Assembly: GCF_001718695.1 (NCBI RefSeq)
Contig: NZ_CP013420.1
Span: forward strand, 930,001 to 994,000
DNA from: Burkholderia ubonensis
GTDB lineage: Bacteria > Pseudomonadota > Gammaproteobacteria > Burkholderiales > Burkholderiaceae
Direction: 5' to 3'
DNA length: 64,000 bases
The notes below the pieces were generated by a model, which made no database searches, had not been told where the DNA came from, and saw nothing but the letters and a program-made list of their open reading frames with translations. Of the stretch, positions 33,763 through 43,677 are shown one piece after another. The position numbers and the translations under genes were made by a program. The first letter of the stretch is position 1. Each line of letters starts with the position of its first letter.

Positions 33763-35013
33763 ATGCGAAGCCCGCACATCGGCCAGGGCAGCAATTCAGC
33801 CAACGTGCGCCGTTACAACGAGCGCCTGCTGCTGAAGACGCTGCGTCGCGCAGGCAGCGCGTCGAAGGCCGATCTCGCGCGCCTCGCGAACATGACCGGC
33901 ACGGCCGTCGGCAGCATCATCACGTCGCTCGTCGACGCGAAGCTGATCGAATTCACCGGCCGCCGCGTCGAAGGCCAGCGCGGCCAGCCCGCGTCGCTGA
34001 TCCAGCTCGACCCGCGCGGCGCGTTCGGGATCGGCGTCCACCTCGACCGGATGCGCATCGAGACGGCGCTCGTCAACTTCGCCGGCGACGTGCTCGGCCG
34101 CGTCTCGCACGACACCCTGCTGCCGCCGCCCGCCGAGGTCCTCGAGATCGTCCGGCGCGACATCGACGCGATGCAGGCCCTCCTCCCCGCGCACGAGCGC
34201 GAGCGGCTGACGGGCATCGGCGTCGCGCAGCCGTACAACCTCGGCAGCTGGATGCGCGAGCTCGGCCTCGCGCCCGACACGTTCCGCCCGTGGGAAGACG
34301 TCGATTTCGCGAGCGAGCTCGGGCGCGCGCTGGCGCTGCCGGTGTTCGGCGAGAACGACGGCAACGCAGCCGCGATCGCCGAACTGTTCTACGGCTTCGG
34401 CCGCCAGCAGGACGATTTCATCTATCTGTTCATCGGGCCCGCGATCGGCGGCGGAATCGCAATCGACGGCGACTGCCTGCGCGGCGTCACCGGCAACGCG
34501 GGCGACATCGGCGTGATGCCGGTGCCGCCGAGCCGCCTGCCGTCGGCGCCGCCGCCGCGCGGCCCGTGGGACATCCTGCTCGCGCGCGCATCGCTGCACG
34601 CGCTGGTGCGCCACCTGCGCCACAGCGGCGAGCGCGTCGACAACCGCGCCGACCTCGAGGCGTGCATCGCGCGCGGCCTGCCCGCCGTCGACGAATGGAT
34701 CGACGATTGCGTCGACGCGCTCGCGCCGGCGCTGCGCGCGGTGCTGTGCGTCATCGACGCACCGTTCGTCGTGCTCGACGCCGACACCGACGCCGGCCTG
34801 ATCGACGCGGTGACGACCCGCCTGCGCGCCGCCCTCGCCGCGACCGCGCCGGAGGCGCGCGGCACGCCGACGCTGGTGCGCGGCACGTTCGGCGCGGACG
34901 CCGGCGCGATCGGCGCCGCGACGCTGCCGATGTTCTTCAACTTCTCCCCGCGGGCCGGCATCCTCAAGGGTGCAGGCGCGCAATCGCAGGAGGTCAACCA
35001 TGTCGCGATCTGA
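33763..35013 (+). CDS. ROK-family transcriptional regulator
   Basis: ATG 33763 is chosen because AAGGAG lies five bases before it; 416 residues. N-terminal winged helix ([32 protein letters not shown]) and a sugar-kinase-like ROK domain ([41 protein letters not shown]). The usual ROK zinc CxC motif is not seen. These NagC/Mlc/XylR-like repressors let go of DNA on sugar binding. It heads the ABC operon and overlaps its first gene by 14 bases. Confidence 0.87.
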   Translation: MRSPHIGQGSNSANVRRYNERLLLKTLRRAGSASKADLARLANMTGTAVGSIITSLVDAKLIEFTGRRVEGQRGQPASLIQLDPRGAFGIGVHLDRMRIETALVNFAGDVLGRVSHDTLLPPPAEVLEIVRRDIDAMQALLPAHERERLTGIGVAQPYNLGSWMRELGLAPDTFRPWEDVDFASELGRALALPVFGENDGNAAAIAELFYGFGRQQDDFIYLFIGPAIGGGIAIDGDCLRGVTGNAGDIGVMPVPPSRLPSAPPPRGPWDILLARASLHALVRHLRHSGERVDNRADLEACIARGLPAVDEWIDDCVDALAPALRAVLCVIDAPFVVLDADTDAGLIDAVTTRLRAALAATAPEARGTPTLVRGTFGADAGAIGAATLPMFFNFSPRAGILKGAGAQSQEVNHVAI

Positions 35014-36553
35014 GTCGCCCCGTCCGCTGCTCGAGATGCGCGGGATCAGCAAGACGTTCCCGGCCGTGCGCGCGCTCGACAACGTGAGCCTGACCGTCTA
35101 TCCGGGCGAGATCCATTCGCTGATGGGCGAGAACGGCGCGGGCAAGTCGACGCTGATGAAGATCCTGTCGGGCGCGTACCAGGCCGACGCGGGCGGCGAG
35201 ATCCTGATCGACGGCGCGCGGATCGACGTCGACGGGCCGCTCGCCGCGCGCGACGCGGGCGTCGCGGTGATCTACCAGGAGCTGTGCCTCGCGCCGAACC
35301 TGACGGTCGCGGAAAACATCTACGTCGGCCGCGAGCTGCGGCGCGGCAACCGCCGCTGGGGCACGATCGACCGCGCGGCGATGTCGCGCGGCTGCCGGGA
35401 CGTGCTCACGCGGCTCGGCGCGACGTTCGGGCCGGACACGCTGGTCGGCACGCTGTCGATCGCCGAGCAGCAACTGGTCGAAATCGCGCGCGCCGTCCAC
35501 ACGCGCGCACGCATCCTCGTGATGGACGAGCCGACGACGCCGCTGTCGTCACGCGAGACCGAGCGCCTGTTCCGGCTGATCCGCCAGCTGCGCGAGGAAG
35601 GCCTCGCGATCATCTACATCAGCCACCGGATGGCGGAAATCTACGAGCTGTCCGACCGCGTGTCGGTGCTGCGCGACGGCGCCTACGTCGGCACGCTCGA
35701 GCGTGCGTCGCTGTCGGCCGAGCGGCTGGTCGGGATGATGGTCGGCCGCGACATCTCGGGCTTCTACAAGAAGGAACATGCGCCGTACGACCGCGGGCAC
35801 CTGCTGCTGTCGGTGCGCGACGTCGCGGACGGCGGCCGCGTGCGCGGCTGCAGCCTCGACCTGCATGCGGGCGAAGTGCTCGGCATCGCGGGGCTCGTCG
35901 GCGCGGGCCGCACCGAGCTCGCGCGGCTGATCTTCGGCGCGGAGCCGCGCACGCGCGGCGACGTGACGATCGACGAGCGGACCTTCGGCGCGCACTCGCC
36001 GCGCGACGCGATCGACGCCGGCCTCGTCTACCTGACCGAAGACCGCAAGCGCCAGGGCCTGTTCCTCGACATGAGCGTGCGCGACAACATCAACATCTCG
36101 GTGTGCGGCCGCGACGCCCGGCTCGGCAAGCTCGATCTCGCACGCGGCGCCACGCGCGCGCGCGACGCGATCGCGTCGCTGTCGATCCGCGTGCCGCACG
36201 CGAACGTCAACGTCGGCGCGCTGTCGGGCGGCAACCAGCAGAAGGTGCTGCTGTCGCGCCTGCTCGAAACGAAGCCGCGCGTGCTGATCCTCGACGAGCC
36301 GACCCGCGGCGTCGACATCGGCGCGAAATCCGAGATCTACCGGATCATCAACGAGCTCGCCCGCGCGGGCGTCGGCGTAATCGTGATCTCGAGCGAGCTG
36401 CCGGAAATCATCGGCGTCGCCGATCGCGTGCTGGTGATGCGCGAAGGCGAGATCGCCGGCGAACTCGGCGGCTACACCGGCGCGCCGATCACGCAGGAAG
36501 CAATCATCGCGCTCGCCACCGGCTCGCAAACGGAACCGGCGATCGTGCACTGA
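35000..36553 (+). CDS. Sugar ABC transporter ATP-binding protein (RbsA type, two ABC domains)
   Basis: ATG 35000 with AGGAGG upstream, 517 residues. First ABC half: [16 protein letters not shown], signature-like [27 protein letters not shown]. Second half: [17 protein letters not shown] (degenerate Walker A), [28 protein letters not shown]. The arrangement is that of RbsA/XylG importers of pentoses and other monosaccharides. The sugar is not known. Confidence 0.9.
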   Translation: MSRSESPRPLLEMRGISKTFPAVRALDNVSLTVYPGEIHSLMGENGAGKSTLMKILSGAYQADAGGEILIDGARIDVDGPLAARDAGVAVIYQELCLAPNLTVAENIYVGRELRRGNRRWGTIDRAAMSRGCRDVLTRLGATFGPDTLVGTLSIAEQQLVEIARAVHTRARILVMDEPTTPLSSRETERLFRLIRQLREEGLAIIYISHRMAEIYELSDRVSVLRDGAYVGTLERASLSAERLVGMMVGRDISGFYKKEHAPYDRGHLLLSVRDVADGGRVRGCSLDLHAGEVLGIAGLVGAGRTELARLIFGAEPRTRGDVTIDERTFGAHSPRDAIDAGLVYLTEDRKRQGLFLDMSVRDNINISVCGRDARLGKLDLARGATRARDAIASLSIRVPHANVNVGALSGGNQQKVLLSRLLETKPRVLILDEPTRGVDIGAKSEIYRIINELARAGVGVIVISSELPEIIGVADRVLVMREGEIAGELGGYTGAPITQEAIIALATGSQTEPAIVH

Positions 36554-36603
36554 GCGCACTGAGCGCCGCCGCTTATTTTCCACCTTACATTCAGGCTACC
36601 GAA

Positions 36604-37641
36604 ATGATCAACCCGACCAAGCAGCGGAACCTCGCTTCCGCGCCGGCCCATCCGGTACAAGAGCGCGCGCCGCAGGTGCGGCTCGGCGAGCACCGCGCGC
36701 GCATGCAGGCGCTGATGCGCACCGCCGGCATGCTGCCGGTCCTGCTGCTCCTGTGCGTCGGCTTCGGCTTCCTGACCGACGGCTTCTTCACGCTGCAGAA
36801 CCTGTCGATCGTCACGCAGCAGGCGTCGATCAACATCGTGCTCGCCGCCGGGATGACGTTCGTGATCCTGACGGGCGGCATCGACCTGTCGGTCGGCTCC
36901 GTGCTCGCCGCCGCGGCGGTCGCCGCGCTGCTCGCGTCGAACATCCCGAACTGGGGCTGGCTCGGCGTGCCGGCCGCGCTCGCGGTCGGCCTCGTGTTCG
37001 GCGCGGTCAACGGCGGGCTGATCGCGCTGCTGCGCCTGCCGCCGTTCATCGTCACGCTCGGCGCGCTGACCGCCGTGCGCGGCGTCGCGCGGCTGATCGG
37101 CAACGACACGACGATCTTCAATCCGCAACTGCCGTTCGCGTTCATCGGCAACGGCTCGATCCTCGGCGTGCCGTGGCTCGTCGTGATCGCCGGCGCGGTG
37201 ATCGTCGCATCGTGGTTCATCCTGCGCCGCACCGTGCTCGGCATGCGGATCTACTCGGTCGGCGGCAACCCCGAAGCGGCGCGCCTGTCGGGCATCAACG
37301 TGCGCGCGATCCAGCTGTTCGTCTATGCGGCGTCGGGCCTGCTCGCCGGCCTCGGCGCGGTGATGTCGGCCGCGCGGCTCTATGCGGCCAACGGCCTGCA
37401 ACTCGGCCAGTCGTACGAACTCGACGCGATCGCCGCGGTGATCCTCGGCGGCACCAGCTTCGTCGGCGGCGTCGGCTCGATCGTCGGCACGCTGATCGGC
37501 GCGCTGATCATCGCGGTGCTGACCAACGGGCTCGTGCTGCTCGGCGTGTCCGACATCTGGCAATACATCATCAAGGGGCTCGTGATCATCGGCGCGGTCG
37601 CGCTCGACCGCTACCGCCAGCGCGACTCGGCCCGCACCTGA
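36604..37641 (+). CDS. Sugar ABC transporter permease (RbsC type)
   Basis: 345 residues, eight to ten membrane helices, with MTFVILTGGIDLSVGSVLA and the GGTSFVGGVGSIVGTLIGA region (residues near 285-303) that are hallmarks of the BPD_transp_2 family. About 40 cytosolic residues precede the first helix. It lies 50 bases behind the ATPase gene. Confidence 0.92.
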   Translation: MINPTKQRNLASAPAHPVQERAPQVRLGEHRARMQALMRTAGMLPVLLLLCVGFGFLTDGFFTLQNLSIVTQQASINIVLAAGMTFVILTGGIDLSVGSVLAAAAVAALLASNIPNWGWLGVPAALAVGLVFGAVNGGLIALLRLPPFIVTLGALTAVRGVARLIGNDTTIFNPQLPFAFIGNGSILGVPWLVVIAGAVIVASWFILRRTVLGMRIYSVGGNPEAARLSGINVRAIQLFVYAASGLLAGLGAVMSAARLYAANGLQLGQSYELDAIAAVILGGTSFVGGVGSIVGTLIGALIIAVLTNGLVLLGVSDIWQYIIKGLVIIGAVALDRYRQRDSART

Positions 37642-37728
37642 CGTTCCCTCTTTCATCCATCGGGGCGCAGGCAGGTCCTCCTGCGCCCGCCGCCTAACCG
37701 AACTAACGGACCTCTCGGAGACAACGAC

Positions 37729-38673
37729 ATGTTCAAGCCCCAAGCTGTCCTGACCGGCATCGCCTGCGCGCTCGCGTTCGCGACGGCCGCCGCGCACGCG
37801 GCCGACAAGCCGCTGAAGTCGATCGGCATCACGGTCGGCTCGCTCGGCAATCCGTACTTCGTCACGATCGCGAAAGGCGCCGAGGCGCGCGCGAAGCAGA
37901 TCAACCCGGGCGCGAAGGTCACGGCCGTGTCGGCCGACTACGACCTGAACAAGCAATTCACGCAGATCGACAACTTCATCTCCGCGCACGTCGACATGAT
38001 CCTGCTCAACGCGGCCGACCCGAAGGCGATCGAGCCCGCGGTGAAGAAGGCGCAGGCGGCCGGCATCACGGTGATCGCGGTCGACGTCGCGGCGGCCGGC
38101 GCGAACGCGACCGTGCAGACCAACAACGTGAAGGCCGGCGAGCTCGCGTGCGACTTCCTCGCGAAGAAGCTCAACGGCAAGGGCAACGTGATCATCGAGA
38201 ACGGCCCGCAGGTGTCGGCGGTGGTCGACCGCGTGAACGGCTGCAAGGCCGTGCTCGCGAAGAATCCGGGCATCAAGCTGCTGTCCGCCGACCAGGACGG
38301 CAAGGGCTCGCGCGAAGGCGGGATGAACGCGATGCAGGGCTACCTGACGCGCTTTCCGAAGCTCGACGGCGTGTTCACGATCAACGATCCGCAGGCCGTC
38401 GGCAGCGATCTCGCCGCGAAGCAGCTGAACCGCACCGGCATCGTGATCACGTCGGTCGACGGCGCGCCCGACATCGAAACCGCGCTCAAGAGCAATACGC
38501 TCGTGCAGGCGTCGTCCAGCCAGGACCCGTGGGCGATGGCGCAGCAGGCCGTCAACGTCGGCTACGGGATCATGAACGGCCAGAAGCCCGCCAATCCGAT
38601 GATCCTGATCGAGCCTGCGCTCATCACGCGCGACAACGTGAAGAGCTACAAGGGCTGGACCAGCCCGCGCTGA
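37729..38673 (+). CDS. Sugar ABC transporter substrate-binding protein (RbsB type)
   Basis: 314 residues with a signal peptide (cut after AAHA). Type-1 periplasmic fold: IGITVGSLGNPYFVTIAKGA, DMILLNAADPKAIEPAV and GVFTINDPQAVGSDLAAKQL. One Cys pair (ACDF, NGCKA) may form a disulfide. Last gene of the ROK-regulated operon; GGAG-like TCTCGGAGA precedes it. The binding-protein gene is last rather than first. Confidence 0.9.
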   Translation: MFKPQAVLTGIACALAFATAAAHAADKPLKSIGITVGSLGNPYFVTIAKGAEARAKQINPGAKVTAVSADYDLNKQFTQIDNFISAHVDMILLNAADPKAIEPAVKKAQAAGITVIAVDVAAAGANATVQTNNVKAGELACDFLAKKLNGKGNVIIENGPQVSAVVDRVNGCKAVLAKNPGIKLLSADQDGKGSREGGMNAMQGYLTRFPKLDGVFTINDPQAVGSDLAAKQLNRTGIVITSVDGAPDIETALKSNTLVQASSSQDPWAMAQQAVNVGYGIMNGQKPANPMILIEPALITRDNVKSYKGWTSPR

Positions 38674-38962
38674 TCGCGGCGTACGTGCTCGCGTGCGGTG
38701 TCGGACGGGGCGTGTGGGCTGAGGGCGGATGCGGGTGGTCGCGGGGCACGAGTCGCACTGGCCGCATTCATTGGCGGCCCCGCGCCGTGGATCGCACGAG
38801 CGGCACGGGTGGCACGAGCGGCGCTGGCGGCACGGATTGCATTAGCCGCCGCCCGTCACGCCGCATGCAGCGCGACCGCCCGCCGCGCTTCGCGTCGACG
38901 CCGCCGGCGCGAGCGTCCCGCTTGCCCGTTACATATCCCGCTCAACGCACCACCCGCCCCCA
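38674..38962. other. Intergenic, repetitive GC-rich spacer
   Basis: 289 bases between converging genes. The middle (38800-38850) has near-repeats of GCACGAGCGGCAC/GGTGGCACGAGCGG. Several open frames cross it but all are Ala/Arg-rich with no ribosome site. No terminator hairpin is clear. Confidence 0.45.
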
Positions 38963-40690
38963 TCACCCGCCACTCGCCCCGTCGCGACCGCGCGCCTGCA
39001 GCAATTGCAGGCTCTCGTCGACGCTCAGCTCGGACATCGCGTCGGCGCGCAGCGTATCGTCCGCCGCGCGATGCAGCGCGTGCAGCGCATGCAGCTTGAG
39101 GCGCACCATCGCGAAACGCTGGCCGCGCGCTGCGCATTCCGCGGCGAACGTGCGCAGCGACTCGATCGTCGTGCCGTCGACGTCGGGCGTCTCCTCGAGG
39201 CTCAACAGCACCGTGTGCGTGTCCGGCGCCGCCCTCATGAGCGCGCGCACGCGGTTCAGCATCCGGTCCGCGTTCGCGAAGAACAGCTGCGCCTCCGGCC
39301 GTGCGATCAGCACGCCGGGCACCGGCTTCGCGTCCTCGTGAATCGATACGTCGACGAAGTCGTGACTGTCGCGCAGCCGGCCGAGCACGCTCACGTTCGG
39401 CTCCGACAGCTTGCGCAGCGTCAGCAGCAGGCTCACGCCGACCGCGGCGAGCAGCCCGTGCAGCACGCCGAGCACCAGCACCGCGAGCAGCGCGGCGATC
39501 ACGACGAGCCGGTCGCGATGCCAGGTCCAGTACGGCCGGAACACCGACGGATGCAGCGAATGGCTGACCGCGAAGATCACGATCGCCGCGAGTACCGGCT
39601 CGGGCGTGCGCGACAGCTGCGGCAGCAGCAGCCACACGATCAGCGCGATCACGCCGGCCGCCCACAGCCCGGCGAAGCGCGACTGCGCACCCGCCGCCTC
39701 GTTCGCGGAGGTCGCCGAATAGCCGGCGCCGACCGGCATCCCGTGCAGCAGCCCCGACACGAGATTCGCGCAGCCGAGCGCGACGAGGTCGCGGTTCGGC
39801 GACACGCTGTCGCCGTGCTTCAGCGCGAAATTGCGGATCGAGCCGTACGATTCCGCGTAGAGGATCAGCATCAGCGCGAACGCGAGTTCGGTGGTCTGCA
39901 TCCACGCGTTGCGATCGAGGATCGGCAGGCCGAACGCGACGTGCTGGAAGTCGATGTGGCCGACGATCGCGATCCCGTCGCGCTGCCAGTCGACCACGTA
40001 GCCGGCCGAGATCGACAGCACGATCACGACCAGCGTCGCCGGCACGCGCGAGCGGCGCCCGAGCAGGAACAGCAGCGCGAGCGCGCCGCCGCCGAGCGCG
40101 ACGCTCGCGAGATTCGCGTGCGCGGCGCCCACGATCAGGTCGAGCGCGACGCGCGGCGCGTCGCTGTGCGGCACCTTGATCGCGAGGATCTTCGGCAGCT
40201 GCTTGACGACGATCGTGAGCGCGAGCCCGAACGTGAAGCCGCGCAGCACGGGCCGCGCGACGAAATCCGACATGCCGCCGAGCCGCAACGCGCCCGCGAG
40301 GATGAACAGCACGCCCGTCATCGCGACGAGCGCGGCCGCGAGCGCGAGCTGCGCGGCGAGCCCCATGCTCGATTCCGCGAACACCGTCGCCGCGAGCACG
40401 GCGGCCGACGACGACGTCGACGACACGATCGCGAAGCGGCTGCTGCCCGTCAGCGCGTAGACGACGAGCCCCGACAGCAGCGCGATCAGGCCGGCCTGCG
40501 GCGGCAGGTTCGCGAGCCCCGCGTAGGCGACCGCCTCGGGAATCAGCAGGCCCGCGATCGACACGCCGGCCAGCGCGTCGCGGCCGATGCGCTGCGCGCG
40601 CGGCGGCGGCGCCGCGCCGAGCGCGGCGAAATGATCGGCGTGCTGCGGGCCGGCGTCGGGACGGACCGGCGGCGTGCGGGCGGTCGGCAT
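38963..40690 (-). CDS. SulP-family anion transporter with STAS domain
   Basis: 575 residues. The transmembrane part (about 420 residues; GVSIAGLLIPEAVAYAGLANL, MPVGAGYSATSANEAAGA in fragments) matches SLC26/SulP transporters; the C-terminal STAS domain has LLSLEETPDVDGTTIESLR, the segment where antisigma-like contacts are made. Members carry sulfate, bicarbonate or dicarboxylates; the substrate is open. It starts ten bases behind the ParB-like gene on the same strand. Confidence 0.88.
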   Translation of the reverse strand: MPTARTPPVRPDAGPQHADHFAALGAAPPPRAQRIGRDALAGVSIAGLLIPEAVAYAGLANLPPQAGLIALLSGLVVYALTGSSRFAIVSSTSSSAAVLAATVFAESSMGLAAQLALAAALVAMTGVLFILAGALRLGGMSDFVARPVLRGFTFGLALTIVVKQLPKILAIKVPHSDAPRVALDLIVGAAHANLASVALGGGALALLFLLGRRSRVPATLVVIVLSISAGYVVDWQRDGIAIVGHIDFQHVAFGLPILDRNAWMQTTELAFALMLILYAESYGSIRNFALKHGDSVSPNRDLVALGCANLVSGLLHGMPVGAGYSATSANEAAGAQSRFAGLWAAGVIALIVWLLLPQLSRTPEPVLAAIVIFAVSHSLHPSVFRPYWTWHRDRLVVIAALLAVLVLGVLHGLLAAVGVSLLLTLRKLSEPNVSVLGRLRDSHDFVDVSIHEDAKPVPGVLIARPEAQLFFANADRMLNRVRALMRAAPDTHTVLLSLEETPDVDGTTIESLRTFAAECAARGQRFAMVRLKLHALHALHRAADDTLRADAMSELSVDESLQLLQARGRDGASGG

Positions 40691-40700
40691 CGCGCGGCGG

Positions 40701-41327
40701 TCAGGTTTTCGTGACGATGACGCCCGACCAGCCGGGCAGGTAGCGCGCGTCCTGCTCGTGCGCGCGCTTCAGCGCGGCGTCAAGCGCCTTGTCGAAGTTC
40801 TTGCGGATCTGGTCGGGCGTCACGTGCAGCCGCAGGTAGTCGGCCCACAGGAATTCGCTGAACGGCGTCGCGTCCTTCGCGTAGCCGCCCGCGGTGCGAA
40901 GCTCGCCCGCGAGGCTGCGATACGGATCGTCCTCGAGCCCCGTGAGCACCTTCGGCAGATCCGCGTAATCGCGGCGCGCGCCGTCCGCGCCGAACGGGTG
41001 CACCCACTGGTTGTGCTCCATCATCCGCCAGAAGATCGTCTCGTCGAGCCAAGACAGGTCCTTCAGCAGCATCGCCTTCACGGTCGTCTCGCCTTCCTCG
41101 ATCAGCGCGAGGCCGAGATGATGGTGATCGGTGATGAAGTGCCGGCCTTCGGGGCCGACGACCGCGGGAAACCAGTGCGAATCGATCGCCGCCTTGCGTT
41201 CGCGCTTGCCGAGCGTCTTCCAGTGCTTGCGCTTCGCTTTCACCTCGCGATAGCCGACCGTCATCTGGGTCGGACGCAGCGCGTCGAGCTTGACGGGAAT
41301 GAGATGAACATCGCGGCCGAGTGACAT
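40701..41327 (-). CDS. Putative ParB-like nuclease (ParBc_2 family)
   Basis: ATG 41327 gives 208 residues. VKLDALRPTQMTVGYREVKAK, then FITDHHHLGLALIEEGETTV with three His in a row, and FWRMMEHNQWVHPFGADG match the putative ParB-like nuclease family. These are not chromosome-partition proteins and their role is unknown. The short gap to the SulP gene suggests a two-gene operon. Confidence 0.78.
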   Translation of the reverse strand: MSLGRDVHLIPVKLDALRPTQMTVGYREVKAKRKHWKTLGKRERKAAIDSHWFPAVVGPEGRHFITDHHHLGLALIEEGETTVKAMLLKDLSWLDETIFWRMMEHNQWVHPFGADGARRDYADLPKVLTGLEDDPYRSLAGELRTAGGYAKDATPFSEFLWADYLRLHVTPDQIRKNFDKALDAALKRAHEQDARYLPGWSGVIVTKT

Positions 41328-41451
41328 GATCGAGCCCTCTGTCGACAAATTCCGGCAACGATACTCCTGAACCTGCACGGCGTTAATACCGCGCATCCCT
41401 CGCCTGCCCGGGCTTGACGATCCCTGACGATCCTGCGCGCATACGCGCCCG

Positions 41452-41994
41452 CTACGTGCGCAGGTCGTCGCGCTCGAGCCGGTAGCGCATGTACGGGATG
41501 CCGTCCTGCACGACGCCGACGCGGCGCATGCCGAGCTTGCGCGCGACGTTCAGCGAGCCGGCGTTGTCCGCCGCGATGTCGGCGATCACGCGCGGCAGGC
41601 GCACCGCGTCGAACGCGTGGCGCACGAGGGCCGCCGCGGCTTCGCTCGCGATGCCGCGCCCCCACGCGTTGCGCACGAGCCGCCAGCCGATCTCCACGTC
41701 GCGCGCGCCGCCCACGTAGTCGGGGATCAGCAGCACCCAGCCGACGAACGCATCCGGCGCGGCCTTCTCGAAGATCGACCAGTAGCCGAGCCCCGGCGGA
41801 TAGTCGCGCGTGATCCGGTGCTCGACGAAGCGGCGGTGCTCGACCGGGTCGTGCCACGGCCCGGTGATGTAGCGCGTGACCTCGGGATCGCGGTCCATCG
41901 CCAGGCACGCGTCGAGATCCGCGAGCACGCGCGGACGCAGCCACAGGCGGGCGGTTTCGAGTGCGGGCAGCGCAGCGGCGGGACGTGCGGTCAT
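41452..41994 (-). CDS. GNAT-family N-acetyltransferase (RimJ/RimL type)
   Basis: 180 residues. ETARLWLRPRVLADLDACLAM, the beta strand region FVGWVLLIPD, the acetyl-CoA loop RNAWGRGIASEAAAALVRH and NAGSLNVARKLGMRRVG are in GNAT order. RimJ/RimL-like enzymes acetylate protein N-termini or small amines; the target here is unknown. No RBS comment beyond a GAGTCC stretch before ATG 41994. Confidence 0.85.
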   Translation of the reverse strand: MTARPAAALPALETARLWLRPRVLADLDACLAMDRDPEVTRYITGPWHDPVEHRRFVEHRITRDYPPGLGYWSIFEKAAPDAFVGWVLLIPDYVGGARDVEIGWRLVRNAWGRGIASEAAAALVRHAFDAVRLPRVIADIAADNAGSLNVARKLGMRRVGVVQDGIPYMRYRLERDDLRT

Positions 41995-42239
41995 CGGGAC
42001 TCCTGAGCCGGCGCAAGCGTGCGCCGTCGAGTTGCAAAAACACTACGGCGGCCGTTCCGACGCGTCGCGCGCAGGCATTGCGCAGCCGGAAACAGACCAT
42101 TTCGTAGGGATTATTCCCGATTCGGCCGCGTCGCGCGACGCGGCGACCTACACTCGATGGACGCCCCCGCGCAGCGCGCCGGCCGGGCGGCGCAGGCACG
42201 CGAATCCGCACGGCGCACGCGAACCAGGAGACGTCCGCC

Positions 42240-43462
42240 ATGAGCTGGACCCGCGAGCAACGCAACGTCACGATCGCCGCCTATCTTGGCTGGACGCTCG
42301 ATGCATTCGATTTCTTCCTGATGGTCTTCGTGCTGAAGGACATCGCGGCCGAGTTCAATTTTCGACCATCCCGGCCGTTGCGTTCGCACTGACGCTGACG
42401 CTCGCGATGCGCCCGCTCGGCGCGCTGATCTTCGGCCGGCTCGCCGACCGCTACGGCCGCCGCCCGACGCTGATGATCAACATCGCGTGCTACTCGCTGC
42501 TCGAGCTCGCGTCCGGCTTCGCGCCGAGCCTGGCCGCGCTGCTCGTGATGCGCGCGCTGTTCGGCGTCGCGATGGGCGGCGAATGGGGCGTCGGTTCCGC
42601 GCTGACGATGGAGACCGTGCCGACCCATGCGCGCGGCGCGGTGTCGGGGCTGCTGCAGGCCGGCTACCCGAGCGGCTACCTGCTCGCGTCGGTCGTGTTC
42701 GGCATCCTCTACCAAACCATCGGCTGGCGCGGGATGTTCATGGTCGGTGTGCTGCCGGCGCTGCTCGTGCTGTACGTGCGCACGAGCGTGCCCGAATCGC
42801 CGGCCTGGAAGCAGATGGAGCAGCGCCCTCGCCCGCGTCTTTCGACCACGCTGCAGCAGAACTGGAAGCTCGCGATCTACGCGGTCGTGCTGATGACCGC
42901 GTTCAACTTCTTCTCGCACGGCACGCAGGACCTGTATCCGACCTTCCTGCGCGAGCAGCACCATTTCGATCCGCACACCGTGTCGTGGATCACGATCGTG
43001 CTGAACATCGGCGCGATCGTCGGCGGGCTGACCTTCGGCGCGGCCTCCGAGAAGTTCGGCCGGCGCCGCACGATTCTCGTCGCCGCGCTGATCGCGCTGC
43101 CGGTGCTGCCGCTGTGGGCCTACTCGAGCGGCCCGCTCGCGCTCGCCGCCGGCGCGTTCCTGATGCAGATCTCGGTCCAGGGCGCATGGGGCATCATTCC
43201 GGTCCACCTGAACGAGATTTCTCCCGACGAAATCCGCGCAACGTTCCCCGGCTTCGTGTACCAGCTCGGCAACCTGCTCGCGTCCGGCAACGCGACGATG
43301 CAGGCGTCGGTCGCGGTCTCGCACGGCAACAACTACAGCTTCGCGCTCGCGCTCGTGTGCGGCACCGTCGCGATCGTGATCGCAGTCCTGATCATGTTCA
43401 GCCCGGAACGACGGGGCGTCGACATGACGCAATCCGTCAATACGCGTAGCGCCGTCGGCTGA
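42240..43462 (+). pseudogene. MFS transporter (SHS family), frameshifted near its N-terminus
   Basis: AGGAGA precedes ATG 42240. The first 41 residues (MSWTREQRNVTIAAYLGWTL, then AFDFFLMVFVLKDIAAEFN) fit the sialate/lactate:H+ symporter (SHS) family, but the frame then stops soon. The rest (TIPAVAFALTLTLAMRPLGA onward, 11 further helices) continues in another frame from 42363. Total length is 1223 bases, one short of a multiple of three; adding one base at AATTTTC (42357-42363) restores about 407 residues. Real mutation or homopolymer error. A downstream start could still make a shortened protein, but helix 1 would be lost. Confidence 0.8.
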
Positions 43463-43607
43463 GCGGGCGGGATGACGCGACGCACCATGCCGCGCGGCCC
43501 GGCCTGCGGAGGCCGCGCGGCGATCTTGCCGCACCTGCACATCGATCTAGAGGTTTCTGTCCAGATTCAGCGCTTGCCCGCGCGGCCCACGCCTTTTTAT
43601 CTTAATA

Positions 43608-43621
43608 AAAACGCTTGTTTG
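43608..43621. promoter_or_regulatory. PsrA-like operator upstream of the TetR gene
   Basis: AAAAC-GCTT-GTTTG fits the PsrA consensus (C/G)AAAC-N2-4-GTTT(G/C) except for its first base. It lies 57 bases before the TetR start in an AT-rich promoter region, next to a GAATT-ACA-AATTC repeat at 43621-43633. Confidence 0.55.
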
Positions 43622-43677
43622 AATTACAAATTCGAATCGCCGGTTCGCGTCCGCGCGATCGGCATGGGAGGCGGAAC

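Noticed and set aside
38698-39341. Plus-strand frames entering the 38.7-39.3 kb region
   Set aside because: Low-complexity Ala/Arg composition, overlap with the SulP gene, no ribosome site.
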